A DNA stretch of 64,000 bases, from the NCBI RefSeq assembly GCF_001598375.1, contig NZ_BCYV01000007.1:124001-188000 (forward strand), in the 5' to 3' direction. The translations under genes and the position numbers were made by a program. Of the stretch, positions 36,774-45,946 are shown piece by piece (position 1 is the stretch's first letter; every line of letters starts with the position of its first letter). This DNA is from Novosphingobium capsulatum NBRC 12533. Its GTDB lineage: Bacteria > Pseudomonadota > Alphaproteobacteria > Sphingomonadales > Sphingomonadaceae. The notes below the pieces were generated by a model. That model did no database searches. It saw only the letters and a program-made list of their open reading frames with translations, and was not told the DNA's origin.

Positions 36774-38012
36774 ATGGCCACACCCATCACAGCAAGCGCC
36801 GGCGCGTGCCCGGCGCAATGGACCCGCACGGGCCTGGCCATCGTGGCCCTGTGCTTTGCGATCAACATGGCCGACGGCATCGATGTGACGATCCTGTCGT
36901 TCATCGCGCCGCGCATCCAGGCCGATTGGGCGATCGGCGCCGATACCATGGGCCTGCTGTTTGGCGCGGGGCTGGTCGGCATGGCGATCGGCGGCATGGG
37001 TATTGCCCCGCTGGCCGACCGGCTGGGGCGCCGCCGCATCATCCTGGCAGCATTGGGGCTGATGTCGGCCGGGATGGTCGCCAGCGGTTTTGCCGGCTCT
37101 GTGGCCGTGCTCTATGGCTTGCGCGTGGTGGTGGGCATGGGCATCGGCACCGTGTTGGCAGCCATGGCCGCACTGGCCGCTGAATCCGCGCCGGCTGCGC
37201 AGCGCAATCTGGCGGTGGGCATCGTCCAGGCGGGCTATCCCTTTGCCGCGGTGTTTACCGCGCTGCTGACCGCGCATCTCCTGCCGCTGTGGGGCTGGCA
37301 CCGCCTGCTGCTGATGGCCGGGGGGTTGACGGTGGTGCTGTTTCCCGCCGCGCTGCTGATCCTGCCGCGCGGCGGTGCAGCGCGGACGGCCGATGGCCCG
37401 GCGCGCGAACCGGCAGGGCGGATTGGTGACCTGCTCTCTCCCGCCTTCCGTGCCCGCACGCTCACGCTGTGGGCGGCGGTGTTCTGCGGGCTGATGGTGC
37501 TCTATTTCATCGTCAGCTGGATCACCAAGCTGTCGATCGCGGCCGGCCTTTCCGAAACCAACGGCATCTATGCCGGGGCGCTCTACAATTTCGGGGCATT
37601 CGTGGGCACGGCGGGGATGAGCATGCTGGCCGTGCGCGTGCCACTGGGGCGCCTGGTGCCCGGCATGCTGGTCAGCGCGGGCGTCGCCATGCTGGTATTC
37701 GGATCGCTCGCCATGCCGGTGGCGGCCACGCTCGCCCTCGCTTTCCTCATCGGGGTCACGCTGCAGGGTGGCTACAACGGCGTGTGGCCGCTCGCCGCCT
37801 CGGTCTATCCGGCGCGGATGCGCGCCACGGGCGTGGGCTGGGCGATCGGCCTGGGCCGCGCAGGCGCGGTGATCGGCCCGATGATGGGCGGTTGGCTGAT
37901 GGCGGCCAAGGCGCCGCTGCCGCTACTGTTTGCCGCCTATTGCCTGCCGCTGCTGGCCTGCGCCGCCGCCGCATTTGCCGTTGACCGCATGTCTCGGCGT
38001 GTTGCGGAATAA
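36774..38012 (+). CDS. MFS transporter, aromatic acid:H+ symporter (AAHS)-like
   Basis: 412 residues with 12 helices. NMADGIDVTILSFIAPRIQADW (helix 1 with its aspartate), LADRLGRRRIILAALG (cytoplasmic loop 2-3) and AALAAESAPAAQRNLAVGIVQAGYPFAAVF follow the AAHS/PcaK-like pattern for benzoate, protocatechuate, shikimate and quinate carriers. The start ATG follows GGGAGAGAGAC. It lies 77 bases after the TetR gene on the same strand and ends two bases before the second operator, so it probably imports shikimate or quinate after the TonB receptor brings the parent compound into the periplasm. Confidence 0.88.
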   Translation: MATPITASAGACPAQWTRTGLAIVALCFAINMADGIDVTILSFIAPRIQADWAIGADTMGLLFGAGLVGMAIGGMGIAPLADRLGRRRIILAALGLMSAGMVASGFAGSVAVLYGLRVVVGMGIGTVLAAMAALAAESAPAAQRNLAVGIVQAGYPFAAVFTALLTAHLLPLWGWHRLLLMAGGLTVVLFPAALLILPRGGAARTADGPAREPAGRIGDLLSPAFRARTLTLWAAVFCGLMVLYFIVSWITKLSIAAGLSETNGIYAGALYNFGAFVGTAGMSMLAVRVPLGRLVPGMLVSAGVAMLVFGSLAMPVAATLALAFLIGVTLQGGYNGVWPLAASVYPARMRATGVGWAIGLGRAGAVIGPMMGGWLMAAKAPLPLLFAAYCLPLLACAAAAFAVDRMSRRVAE

Positions 38013-38013
38013 T

Positions 38014-38037
38014 TTGACAGGAACTAGTTCGTAACAT
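38014..38037. promoter_or_regulatory. TetR-type operator, copy 2, overlapping the TonB-receptor promoter
   Basis: GAACTAGTTC is a perfect ten-base palindrome at the centre, and the AACAT right arm matches copy 1. TTGACA at 38014-38019 overlaps the left side and could be a -35 element, so repressor binding would block transcription of the receptor gene 52 bases downstream. Confidence 0.75.
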
Positions 38038-38088
38038 AAATGAGTCGTCGGAAGGCGAAACGGCAAACGTTCGCCAGGGAGGATGACC

Positions 38089-41049
38089 ATGCGTTTGGAA
38101 GGCACTCGTCTCGTGCTGTCCGCGTCTGCGCTGAGCGTGGCCGTGGCCCTTGCAACCCCGGCTCTGGCGCAGGCTGCGCCGCAAGCCAATGCTGCGCCCG
38201 ATACGGCGCCGGCGGCCGAAGCGGCCCAGCCCGATGTCAAGGAAATCGTGGTGACCGGCTCGCTGATCCAGCGGCCCAACAACACCGCCGTCAGCCCGAT
38301 CGTGTCGGTCAGCAACGAAGCGATCAAGGCCAGCGGCAACGTCAACCTGCAGGATGCGCTCAACCAGTTTCCGGGCTTCACCCCAGCCGGCAATTCCGGC
38401 ACCGGCGGCCAGGGCACCGGCGGGCGCGCCTCGGTCAACCTGCACGGCCTTGGCCCCAACCGCAACCTCGTGCTGCTCGATGGCAAGCGCCTGCCGCTCT
38501 CGGATATCTCGGGCACGGTCGATACCAACATCATCCCGGAATCGATCATCGGCGGGGTTGACGTGATCACCGGCGGCGCATCGGCCGTCTATGGTTCGGA
38601 TGCCATGTCGGGCGTGGTCAATTTCAAGACCCTGCGCAGCTTTGACGGGGTCAAGGCCGACGTCCAGAACAGCCTGAGCGAAAAGGGCGACGCCTACAAG
38701 TTCTCGGGCTCGATCGCGTTCGGCAGCAGCTTTGCCCAGGATCGCGGCCACGTCATCGCCGCGTTCAGCTATACCGACCAGGATCCGATCAACGGCAAGG
38801 CGCGCAGCTTCTTTTCCGACAAGACGCCCTCGTCCTATATCGGCACCGGCACGTTCGTGCCAAACGCCACCAACGCGCCCAATGCTGCCGTCGTGCAATC
38901 GGTGTTCGCCGGCTATGGCGTGACCAGCACGATCAACCCGCTGCTCAACCTGGGCTTCAACAACGACGGCTCGCTGTTCGTGCAGACCGGCGCAGTCAAC
39001 TACAAGGGACTGACCAACAGCGGCGGCTATGCCCTGGTCGGCGGCAACGTGCGCATGCCGGTGGGCCAGCAGGTCGATTTCATGAACGGCCTCAAGCGCA
39101 AGACCGCCTTCATCAAGGCGGACTATGACCTGACGCCCAACCTGACCCTTTATGGCCAGTTCCTGTTCGTCGATCTCAACGTCCACACTGCCAGCGGCAA
39201 CACGCTGACGCAGTTTGGCCAGCTGACCACCATTCCGGTCACCAACCCGTTCATTCCGCAAGACCTGCGCACGGTGCTGGCCTCGCGGCCCAATCCCACG
39301 GCCAATTTCCTGTGGAACGGGCGCTATGTCGGCCTGCCGTACAAGAGCTGGGATGAAGACTATACCGTCCAGCAATACATGGCGGGGCTGAAGGGCAATA
39401 TTGCCCCGGGCTGGACCTTCGATGTCTATGCCTCGTACGATCAGTCGGTCCACAACCAGACGATGCACAATGCCGTGGTCAAGAGCCGCGTGCAGAACCT
39501 GCTGAGCGCGGCCGATGGCGGCAACTCGCTGTGCCAGGGCGGCTTCAATCCGTTTGGCGATGCCAACATGCGCTCGGTCTCGGCTGCCTGTGCCGCCTAT
39601 ATGACCAAGGACGCATTCAGCGCCGAGCGCCTGGGGCAAACCCAGTTCCAGGGCCAGATCAACGGCAAGCTGTTCGATCTGGGCGCAGGCCCGGCGCAGA
39701 TCGCGCTGGTCGCCGGCTATCGCAAGAACACCTACAACTATCGCCCCGACAGCGACCTGCAGGCGCAGAACCTGGAAGCGGTGACCGCCTCGCAGCCGGC
39801 CTCGGGCCGCATCTCGGTCAAGGAACTGGCCGGGCAGATCGACATTCCGCTGGTGGCCGACAAGCCGTTCATCCGCGAACTGGGCATCGGCGCGGCCGCG
39901 CGCGTATCGAACTATTCGGTCAGCGGCACGGTCACCAGCTATGAAGCCGATATGCGCTGGCGCCCGACCGACACGATCATGCTGCGCGGCGGCTATCAGC
40001 GCGCGGTGCGTGCGCCCAATATCGGGGAGCTGTTCTCGCCGCAGCAGGGCACGCAGCTGGTGATCGGCACCCCGCCCGGCTCGCTCGGCGATCCGTGCGA
40101 CTATCGCTCCACGGCGCGCACCGGTGCCAATGGGGCGCAAGTGGCCGCGCTCTGCGTGGCGCAGGGTGTGCCGCAGGCGGCGATCGGCAGCTATTCGTTC
40201 CCCACCACCGCCACCGGGCAGCTGGTTTCGGGCAACATCGGCCTGCGCCCCGAACATGCCGATACGTTCAACGCCGGGGTGGTGTTCAACGCCCCGCGCG
40301 GCGGCGGTCTGTTCGGCGATTTCTCGTTCTCGGTCGATTACTACAACATCTCGATCAAGAACGTGATTTCCACCGTGCCTGGCCTCACCGTGCTGTCCAA
40401 GTGCTATAACCTCGATGGCAGCAATCCGGGCTATGCCGCCAGCAACCCCTATTGCGCGCTGATCCAGCGTGACAGCAACGGGCAGCTGGTCAATGTCGCC
40501 ACACCCTATCTCAACCTGGGCTCGCTCAAGACCGACGGCGTGGAAGCGCAAGTCAACTGGGCAACCCCGGCGCCGTTCCTGGGCCGCACCGGCAAGATCT
40601 ATACCACCACCACGGTTGGCTGGCTCCATGCCTACAAGGTGCAGCTGCTGCCCGGCGCTGCGGAAATGAACTATACCAACATCAGCAATGGCGCAGCCAA
40701 CCCCAGCTCCGTCCCGCCGCGCGCCACGCCGCGGTGGAAGGCGCTGACCACGCTGGGCTATCGCTCTGACAACATGGGCATCGGCCTGCGCTGGCGCTTC
40801 CAGAGCGCGATGCAGGATGTCAGTTCGGTGCTCACGCCCAACAACACGCAGGTGGGCATTGCCGCCTACAACCTCTACGACCTGTTCGGGAATGTGAAGG
40901 TCGGCAAGATGTTCGAGCTGCGCGCCGGCATCAACAACCTGCTCAACGCCAAGCTGCCCTACGTCGCCAGTTCGCAGAACGGCACCGACGTGGCGCTCTA
41001 TGACCCCATCGGCCGCTCGTTCTATATCGGCGCGCGGGTTAGCTTCTGA
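38089..41049 (+). CDS. TonB-dependent outer-membrane receptor
   Basis: 986 residues. The signal peptide is RLVLSASALSVAVALATPALAQA. The plug contains a TonB-box-like KEIVVTGSLIQRP, then GRASVNLHGLGPNRNLVLLDGKRLP and GGASAVYGSDAMSGVVNFKT. The barrel includes the late signature GLRPEHADTFNAGVVF and ends SFYIGARVSF with a terminal phenylalanine. The start is the second ATG, six bases after GGGAGG; the ATG at 38083 would overlap the ribosome site. It is driven from the ACTAGT operator and closed by a terminator at 41061. Likely substrate: a quinate or shikimate conjugate. Confidence 0.93.
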   Translation: MRLEGTRLVLSASALSVAVALATPALAQAAPQANAAPDTAPAAEAAQPDVKEIVVTGSLIQRPNNTAVSPIVSVSNEAIKASGNVNLQDALNQFPGFTPAGNSGTGGQGTGGRASVNLHGLGPNRNLVLLDGKRLPLSDISGTVDTNIIPESIIGGVDVITGGASAVYGSDAMSGVVNFKTLRSFDGVKADVQNSLSEKGDAYKFSGSIAFGSSFAQDRGHVIAAFSYTDQDPINGKARSFFSDKTPSSYIGTGTFVPNATNAPNAAVVQSVFAGYGVTSTINPLLNLGFNNDGSLFVQTGAVNYKGLTNSGGYALVGGNVRMPVGQQVDFMNGLKRKTAFIKADYDLTPNLTLYGQFLFVDLNVHTASGNTLTQFGQLTTIPVTNPFIPQDLRTVLASRPNPTANFLWNGRYVGLPYKSWDEDYTVQQYMAGLKGNIAPGWTFDVYASYDQSVHNQTMHNAVVKSRVQNLLSAADGGNSLCQGGFNPFGDANMRSVSAACAAYMTKDAFSAERLGQTQFQGQINGKLFDLGAGPAQIALVAGYRKNTYNYRPDSDLQAQNLEAVTASQPASGRISVKELAGQIDIPLVADKPFIRELGIGAAARVSNYSVSGTVTSYEADMRWRPTDTIMLRGGYQRAVRAPNIGELFSPQQGTQLVIGTPPGSLGDPCDYRSTARTGANGAQVAALCVAQGVPQAAIGSYSFPTTATGQLVSGNIGLRPEHADTFNAGVVFNAPRGGGLFGDFSFSVDYYNISIKNVISTVPGLTVLSKCYNLDGSNPGYAASNPYCALIQRDSNGQLVNVATPYLNLGSLKTDGVEAQVNWATPAPFLGRTGKIYTTTTVGWLHAYKVQLLPGAAEMNYTNISNGAANPSSVPPRATPRWKALTTLGYRSDNMGIGLRWRFQSAMQDVSSVLTPNNTQVGIAAYNLYDLFGNVKVGKMFELRAGINNLLNAKLPYVASSQNGTDVALYDPIGRSFYIGARVSF

Positions 41050-41060
41050 TCCACCCTGCC

Positions 41061-41101
41061 CCGGCGCTGCATCCCTGGTGGTGCAGCGCCGGAGCCTTTT
41101 T
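41061..41101 (+). terminator. Rho-independent terminator after the TonB receptor
   Basis: An 11-base perfect stem, CCGGCGCTGCA / TGCAGCGCCGG, with a ten-base loop, is followed by AGCC and five Ts. It separates the receptor from the dehydrogenase gene 18 bases on, so that gene relies on readthrough or its own promoter. Confidence 0.88.
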
Positions 41102-41119
41102 GCAAAGACACAGGTTTTG

Positions 41120-41947
41120 ATGATCCGCTCCGGGCTTCTTGGTCGCGCCATCCTGGCATCCAGCTCTCCACGCCTGCACGAGGAAGAGGCCCGCGCCCTG
41201 GGGCTGGAGCTGACCTATGAACTGTTCGATTTCACCCAGCGTGGCCTTGCCGATGCCGATCTTGCCGGCGTGGTCGACAATCTAAAGCGGCAGGGCTTTG
41301 CCGGCTTCAACGTGACCTATCCGTTCAAGCAGGCGATCATGCCGCTGATGGATGAACTCGCGCCCAGTGCCCAGGCGGCCGGCGCGGTCAACACCGTGGC
41401 GATCCGCGATGGCCGGCTCATCGGCCACAACACCGATATGCCCGGTTTTCGCGACAGCCTGCTGGCCGGGCTGCCCGGCGCAGCGCTTGGCCATGTCATC
41501 CAGCTGGGCGCAGGTGGCGCGGGTTCGGCCGTGGCCAACGCGCTGCTTTCGCTTGGCGTGGCGCGACTGGAACTGGTCGATCCCGATGCCGCGCGGGCCG
41601 GCGCTCTCGCCACTGACTTGGCGGCACGCTATCCCAGCGCCCGCGTGCTGGTCACGCCGCTGGCTGATCTCGATACCGCACCGGCCGATGGCATCGTGAA
41701 CGCCACGCCGATCGGCATGGCCGCCAAGCCCGGCACGCCGATCCCGGCCGAGGCCATCGCCGCACACCACTGGTTGGCCGATATCATCTATTTCCCGCTG
41801 GAAACCGAGCTGCTTCGGGTCGCACGAAGCAAGGGCTGCCGGGCCATCAACGGCATCGGCATGGTGGTGGGCCAGGCCGCGCTGGCGCTTGGCATCATCA
41901 CCGGCCACACGCCCGATGCCGAACGGATGAAGCAAAGCCTGGCCTGA
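41120..41947 (+). CDS. Shikimate/quinate dehydrogenase, catabolic AroE-like
   Basis: 275 residues, AroE fold. Substrate-site motifs are SSSPRLH, NVTYPFKQ (Lys70), GAVNTV (Asn91) and GHNTDMPGF (Asp106). The Rossmann loop is LGAGGAGSA. The following strand ends ELVDPDAAR, placing aspartate where biosynthetic AroE has the NRT motif that binds the NADP phosphate. This predicts NAD+ preference, as in catabolic quinate/shikimate dehydrogenases. The NTD-M-x-GF form is also typical of catabolic members. With QuiC1 it completes shikimate (or quinate) to protocatechuate. It follows the receptor terminator directly. Confidence 0.9.
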   Translation: MIRSGLLGRAILASSSPRLHEEEARALGLELTYELFDFTQRGLADADLAGVVDNLKRQGFAGFNVTYPFKQAIMPLMDELAPSAQAAGAVNTVAIRDGRLIGHNTDMPGFRDSLLAGLPGAALGHVIQLGAGGAGSAVANALLSLGVARLELVDPDAARAGALATDLAARYPSARVLVTPLADLDTAPADGIVNATPIGMAAKPGTPIPAEAIAAHHWLADIIYFPLETELLRVARSKGCRAINGIGMVVGQAALALGIITGHTPDAERMKQSLA

Positions 41948-41955
41948 TCGGCAGC

Positions 41956-44403
41956 CTAGGCGCGGGCCACCGCGCTGATCAGCTGTTCGGTGGCAAAGGG
42001 CTTGCGCAGCACTTGCGCATCCGGGCCGGCGACGGCCTCGATCGCGGCAAGATCGGCAAAGCCGCTCATGAACACCACGCGCAGGGCGGGGTGGTGGCGG
42101 GCGAGCTTGGCCGCCAGTTCTGCGCCGGTCATTCCCGGCATGGCGAAATCGATCGCGGCCACTTCGGGCAGCGCCTCGCCCGCCTGTTGCGCGCGTTCCA
42201 GCAGGGCCAGGGCCGCCGGACCATCGGCCGCCACGTCAACCACATGGCCGTGATCAGCCAGCGCCGCCGCCAGCGCACGGCGCAGATCGGGATCATCGTC
42301 AACCAGCAAGACCCGCGCCAAGCTGGTGCCGGGGCCGGCGGGCGCGGCCGGCGTATCATCATCCTGTGCGGCGCTGGCCGTGCGCGGCAGGAACAGGCGC
42401 ACCGTGGTGCCCTGGCCCGGCGCGCTGTCGATCCGCACCGCGCCGCCAATCTGGCGCATGCTGCCATAGATCTGTGCCAGGCCCAGCCCGGTGCCCTTGC
42501 CCACCGGCTTGGTGGTAAAGAACGGCTCCATCGCGCGGCGCAGGGTTTCCTCGTCCATCCCCGCGCCGGTATCGGCCACTTCGACCATGACATAGCGACC
42601 ATCGGCAAGATCCGCCGCGCCCTGCGCCAGATAGGGATGCAGCGCGATGGTCAGCGCGCCGCCCGCCGGCATGGCATCGCGGCCGTTGACCGCCAGGTTG
42701 AGCACCGCCATTTCCAGCTGCGTCGGATCGGCCAGCACCGCCCAGCCCTCGCCAGCCGGATCGGCCAGATGGCAATCCAGGGTGATCAGCGGGCCCAGCG
42801 TGCGCATCAGCATTGGGCGCAGGCGCTCGATCACCAGCGCCGGATCGAGCGCCTGGGTCGCCAGCCGCTGCGTGCGGGAAAAGGCCAGCAACTGAGCGAT
42901 CAGGTTGGCCGCGCGCTGCGCTGCCTGGCGCCCTTCGCCGGCCAGACGCTCCACCCGCGCGGCATCGCCGCTGCGCCGGGCGATTAGATCGAACGAAGCC
43001 AGGATCGCGCCCAGCACGTTGTTGAAATCGTGCGAGAGGCCGGCGACGAGCTGGCCCATCGCCTCCATCTTCTGGCTTTGCACCAGGGCTTCCTGCGCGG
43101 CGCGCAATTCGCTGGTGCGCGCTTCCACCCGTGCCTCCAGCGTGGCGTTCAACTCGCGCAGCTGTTCGGCGATCGCTGCCCGCTCGCTCACCAGGCGGGT
43201 GCGCTCGGCGATCTCCTCCATGAAGGCAACGTCATCGGGATGCCAATCGCGCGTCGTCCGGCTGTTGAGATAGACGATCGTGCGCAGCCGCCCTTCGCGC
43301 AGGAATGGCACGACCAGGATGGCGCGGGTATCGACCGTGCGCGCGGTTTCCAGGCTGCGCGCGTCGACCCGCGGATCGGCGGCGAACAGATCGCCCACCA
43401 CCACCGTCTCTCCCCGGTTGAGCGCGGCCACGATGCGGGCGCCGAAATCGGCCGCCGGCATGCGCCCCAGCAGCGGCGGGGCCGTGCCATCGGTCCAGCA
43501 GATATCGTAATCGAACACGTCCTCTTCGGCCAGCAGTTGGCCAAAGCCGGTGCGGCTCACCCCGAAATGCTCGCCCATCAGCGCGGCAATCTCGTCCAGC
43601 GCGGCGGTGGTATCGTAATCGCGCAAGACATCGGCGATCTTGAGCCGCAGCGCAATGCGCGCCTCGCGCCGGGCGATCTTGTGAAACACCCGCTCCAGCC
43701 AGGCTGCGCCCAGCGCGATGGCCAGAATCAGCAGCGTGATCGTGGCGATCAGCACGGCCAGAAACGTCTGGCCGATGCCGCTGGTGACCATGTGCGCGTG
43801 CGCCGCGCTGTCCATGGTGATCACAGCAGCATGCATGCCGGCATAGTGCATTCCGGCAATCGCCAGGCCCATCAGCCCCGCCGCGCCCAGACGCATCCCC
43901 AGTGCCTGGTCCCGAGCGGCAAACCACAGCGCCGCCGTGGCCGCACCGATCGCGATCAGCACCGAAATGCCCACCCACAGCCGGTCATAATGCATGGTGC
44001 CGGGCATGCGCATCGCCGCCATGCCCACGTAATGCATCGCCACCACGCCCAGACCCATCAATAGCCCGGCAGAGGCGATGCGCCGGGATGACAGGCCGGT
44101 GCGGCCCAGCGCGGCAAAGCCCGCGCCGGTAAAGCCGATGGCGATGGCCAGCGACAGCAGCGTCAGCCCCAGGTCATAGCCCATCGCCATGCCCGGCACG
44201 CGAAATGCCAGCATGGCCACGAAATGCATCGACCAGATGCCGCCACCCAGCGCGATCGAGGCCGCCGCCAGCCACACCCGGCGCGCCCAACCCTGGCCCA
44301 CGCGCACCCGGCCCGCCAGGCTCAACGCCGTGAACGAGGCGAACACCGCGATCAGAATCGATAGAATGACCAGATTGGCCTCGTGCGTTCCGGTCGTGTT
44401 CAT
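41956..44403 (-). CDS. MHYT-GAF hybrid histidine kinase with C-terminal receiver
   Basis: 815 residues. The N terminus has seven helices with repeated MHYT-type motifs (SMHFVAM, AMHYVGM, GMHYAGM), which are proposed to bind copper and sense gases or redox. A GAF domain (about 290-420) and a coiled coil follow. The HisKA domain carries His458 in [11 protein letters not shown]; the HATPase has [17 protein letters not shown] and [19 protein letters not shown] receiver follows, with [11 protein letters not shown] and phospho-aspartate in [12 protein letters not shown]. No response-regulator gene adjoins, so the output target is unknown. It converges with the dehydrogenase gene eight bases away. 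Confidence 0.92.
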   Translation of the reverse strand: MNTTGTHEANLVILSILIAVFASFTALSLAGRVRVGQGWARRVWLAAASIALGGGIWSMHFVAMLAFRVPGMAMGYDLGLTLLSLAIAIGFTGAGFAALGRTGLSSRRIASAGLLMGLGVVAMHYVGMAAMRMPGTMHYDRLWVGISVLIAIGAATAALWFAARDQALGMRLGAAGLMGLAIAGMHYAGMHAAVITMDSAAHAHMVTSGIGQTFLAVLIATITLLILAIALGAAWLERVFHKIARREARIALRLKIADVLRDYDTTAALDEIAALMGEHFGVSRTGFGQLLAEEDVFDYDICWTDGTAPPLLGRMPAADFGARIVAALNRGETVVVGDLFAADPRVDARSLETARTVDTRAILVVPFLREGRLRTIVYLNSRTTRDWHPDDVAFMEEIAERTRLVSERAAIAEQLRELNATLEARVEARTSELRAAQEALVQSQKMEAMGQLVAGLSHDFNNVLGAILASFDLIARRSGDAARVERLAGEGRQAAQRAANLIAQLLAFSRTQRLATQALDPALVIERLRPMLMRTLGPLITLDCHLADPAGEGWAVLADPTQLEMAVLNLAVNGRDAMPAGGALTIALHPYLAQGAADLADGRYVMVEVADTGAGMDEETLRRAMEPFFTTKPVGKGTGLGLAQIYGSMRQIGGAVRIDSAPGQGTTVRLFLPRTASAAQDDDTPAAPAGPGTSLARVLLVDDDPDLRRALAAALADHGHVVDVAADGPAALALLERAQQAGEALPEVAAIDFAMPGMTGAELAAKLARHHPALRVVFMSGFADLAAIEAVAGPDAQVLRKPFATEQLISAVARA

Positions 44404-44511
44404 GGCCCCCCTGCTCCCACAGAACCACGACCCCGGCAATGGCCATCTAGGGACATGCCGCGGTGGCGGATCGGGGTGCGCAACGCACGGGGCAGGCTTT
44501 GGTGCCCGCAA

Positions 44512-45648
44512 TCAATCTCGCGTGGTTGCGCGCGCCTTGAGCCGGGCATGGATCGCCACGGCCTCGTTGCGATCAGCCAGGGGCACAGGCCCTTGCGCCA
44601 GGGCATGGGGCGGCGGCAAACGCAGGCCTTGCGCCGCGATGCCGCGCGCCAGCCCCAGCCGCCGCGCCAGGGCGGCGCGCGGCGCGGCGTCGCCCTGCGC
44701 CAGGCGATCGTAATCGACAAAGCACTGGCGCGCCGCCACCGTGGCCGGCTGTTCCAGCAGATGGCGATAGACCCCGCACCAGGTGCGCAGCCAGAACACC
44801 AGCGTATCGGGATCGCCCGCAACCGGCGCACCGGTGGGCAGGCAGAACGGGCGCTGGTGCACCCCGAATTCGTGATGGCCCAGCCAGCGCATGTAATCAG
44901 CGCGAAACCGGTCGCCCGCCGCCAGGGCGCAGGCGCGGCGGTGCTGCGCCAGCAGGCTGGCGGCCTGTTGCAGCGGATCACGAAACGGATGGACCAGCAC
45001 CGCGCCGGGCAGCGTGGCCAGCGCGCCCACGCGCAGCACATTGGCGTTGTTCTTGGACAGGTAGCGCCCCTGCCCGCGTGCGAGGCAGACCAGCGCCATC
45101 ATCTGCCCGAATGCAGCGAGCGTGGCGGCATCGGGCTGGTGCGCGCACAGCCCGCGATCGGTGTGGTAATCGGGCCCGCAGTGCAGGCGCCAGAACACTT
45201 CCTCGATCGCCTCTGCCGTATCGAGATCGTGTTCCAGCCCATCGCCATGGCCGCGCGGCGTGCGCGCCAGCCGGCGCCGATGGCGTGCCACCAGCCCGGC
45301 CCAGGTGTTGGGCGCCAGGGGAAACGGCATGTCGGCATAGCGCAGGCTGGCGAAGTGATCGGCCGCCTCCAGCCGCTGCATCAGCACGGTGGTGCCCGCC
45401 CGCGCGAGGCCCGCCACGAAGACCGGGGGGCGCAGCGTCAAGGCCGCCGCCGCCCGCCCGAACCGCGCGCGTTCCAGGTCAAAGCTAAGGTCCAGCGCGG
45501 CTCGGCTGCCCAGGGCCAGCCGATGCAGCAGCCGGTCAAGCCGGCGATAGGCGGGCGCGCCGGCCGGCGCCGCTGCGGGCAAGGGCAAATCGGACGAAGG
45601 CAAGACAGATCCCCGCAACAAGAATGGCCAGGCGCACCAGCGGATCAA
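44512..45648 (-). CDS. PAPS-dependent sulfotransferase-family protein
   Basis: 378 residues from ATG 45648. The 5'-phosphosulfate loop is PPVFVAGLARAGTTVLMQRLE, and the 3'-phosphate site is plausibly the VHPFRDPLQQAASLLAQH region (the usual R..P..S pattern). Conserved YLSKNNANVLR is shared with bacterial sulfotransferase-3-like proteins. A TTG at 45603, six bases after GGGGA, is a credible alternative start that would trim 15 residues. Even so, the gene overlaps the upstream membrane-protein gene by 68-113 bases in another frame. It is the last gene of a four-gene operon with an ASST-like protein. Confidence 0.82.
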   Translation of the reverse strand: MIRWCAWPFLLRGSVLPSSDLPLPAAAPAGAPAYRRLDRLLHRLALGSRAALDLSFDLERARFGRAAAALTLRPPVFVAGLARAGTTVLMQRLEAADHFASLRYADMPFPLAPNTWAGLVARHRRRLARTPRGHGDGLEHDLDTAEAIEEVFWRLHCGPDYHTDRGLCAHQPDAATLAAFGQMMALVCLARGQGRYLSKNNANVLRVGALATLPGAVLVHPFRDPLQQAASLLAQHRRACALAAGDRFRADYMRWLGHHEFGVHQRPFCLPTGAPVAGDPDTLVFWLRTWCGVYRHLLEQPATVAARQCFVDYDRLAQGDAAPRAALARRLGLARGIAAQGLRLPPPHALAQGPVPLADRNEAVAIHARLKARATTRD

Positions 45649-45946
45649 GCAAGGCCGCAGTGGTCGGCACGCCCAGCTGCGGCCCCAGGCTCAGCGCCAG
45701 TGCCAGCGGCAGGGCGGCCAGGGCCAGTGCGCCCCCGGCCACGAGCGAACGGCCCATCAGGTGGATGGCCAGCAGCCGCGCGGCGCGTTCCTTCCAGCAG
45801 TCAGAAGCGCGGCGCCGCGCGAGGACACGCAGCGCACGCCGGCCCGCAAGGCCCAGCGCGGCAAAGCGGCGCAGCACGCCCCAGCGCCGCACCAGGTGCA
45901 GCGTGGCCAGCAGCGCGCCGGCCAGAACCAGCGCGGCGGCGATCAC
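45536..45946 (-). CDS. Small three-helix membrane protein of a sulfotransferase operon
   Basis: 136 residues starting at GTG 45946, overlapping the upstream stop as GTGA. Hydrophobic segments are IAAALVLAGALLATLHLV, SLVAGGALALAALPLALALSLG and LLDPLVRLAILVAGICLAFVRFALA. A basic loop (RRALRVLARRRASDCWKERAARL) lies between the first and second. I do not recognise the family. It shares its last 113 bases with the 5' end of the sulfotransferase frame, which makes co-translation likely. Confidence 0.72.
   Translation of the reverse strand: MIAAALVLAGALLATLHLVRRWGVLRRFAALGLAGRRALRVLARRRASDCWKERAARLLAIHLMGRSLVAGGALALAALPLALALSLGPQLGVPTTAALLDPLVRLAILVAGICLAFVRFALARSGAGRRARLSPA

Noticed and set aside
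37756-41151. 1131-codon open frame on the minus strand across the TonB receptor
   Set aside because: It is the antisense of a well-supported receptor gene in GC-rich DNA. Its product is rich in R, H, Q and G with no domain.
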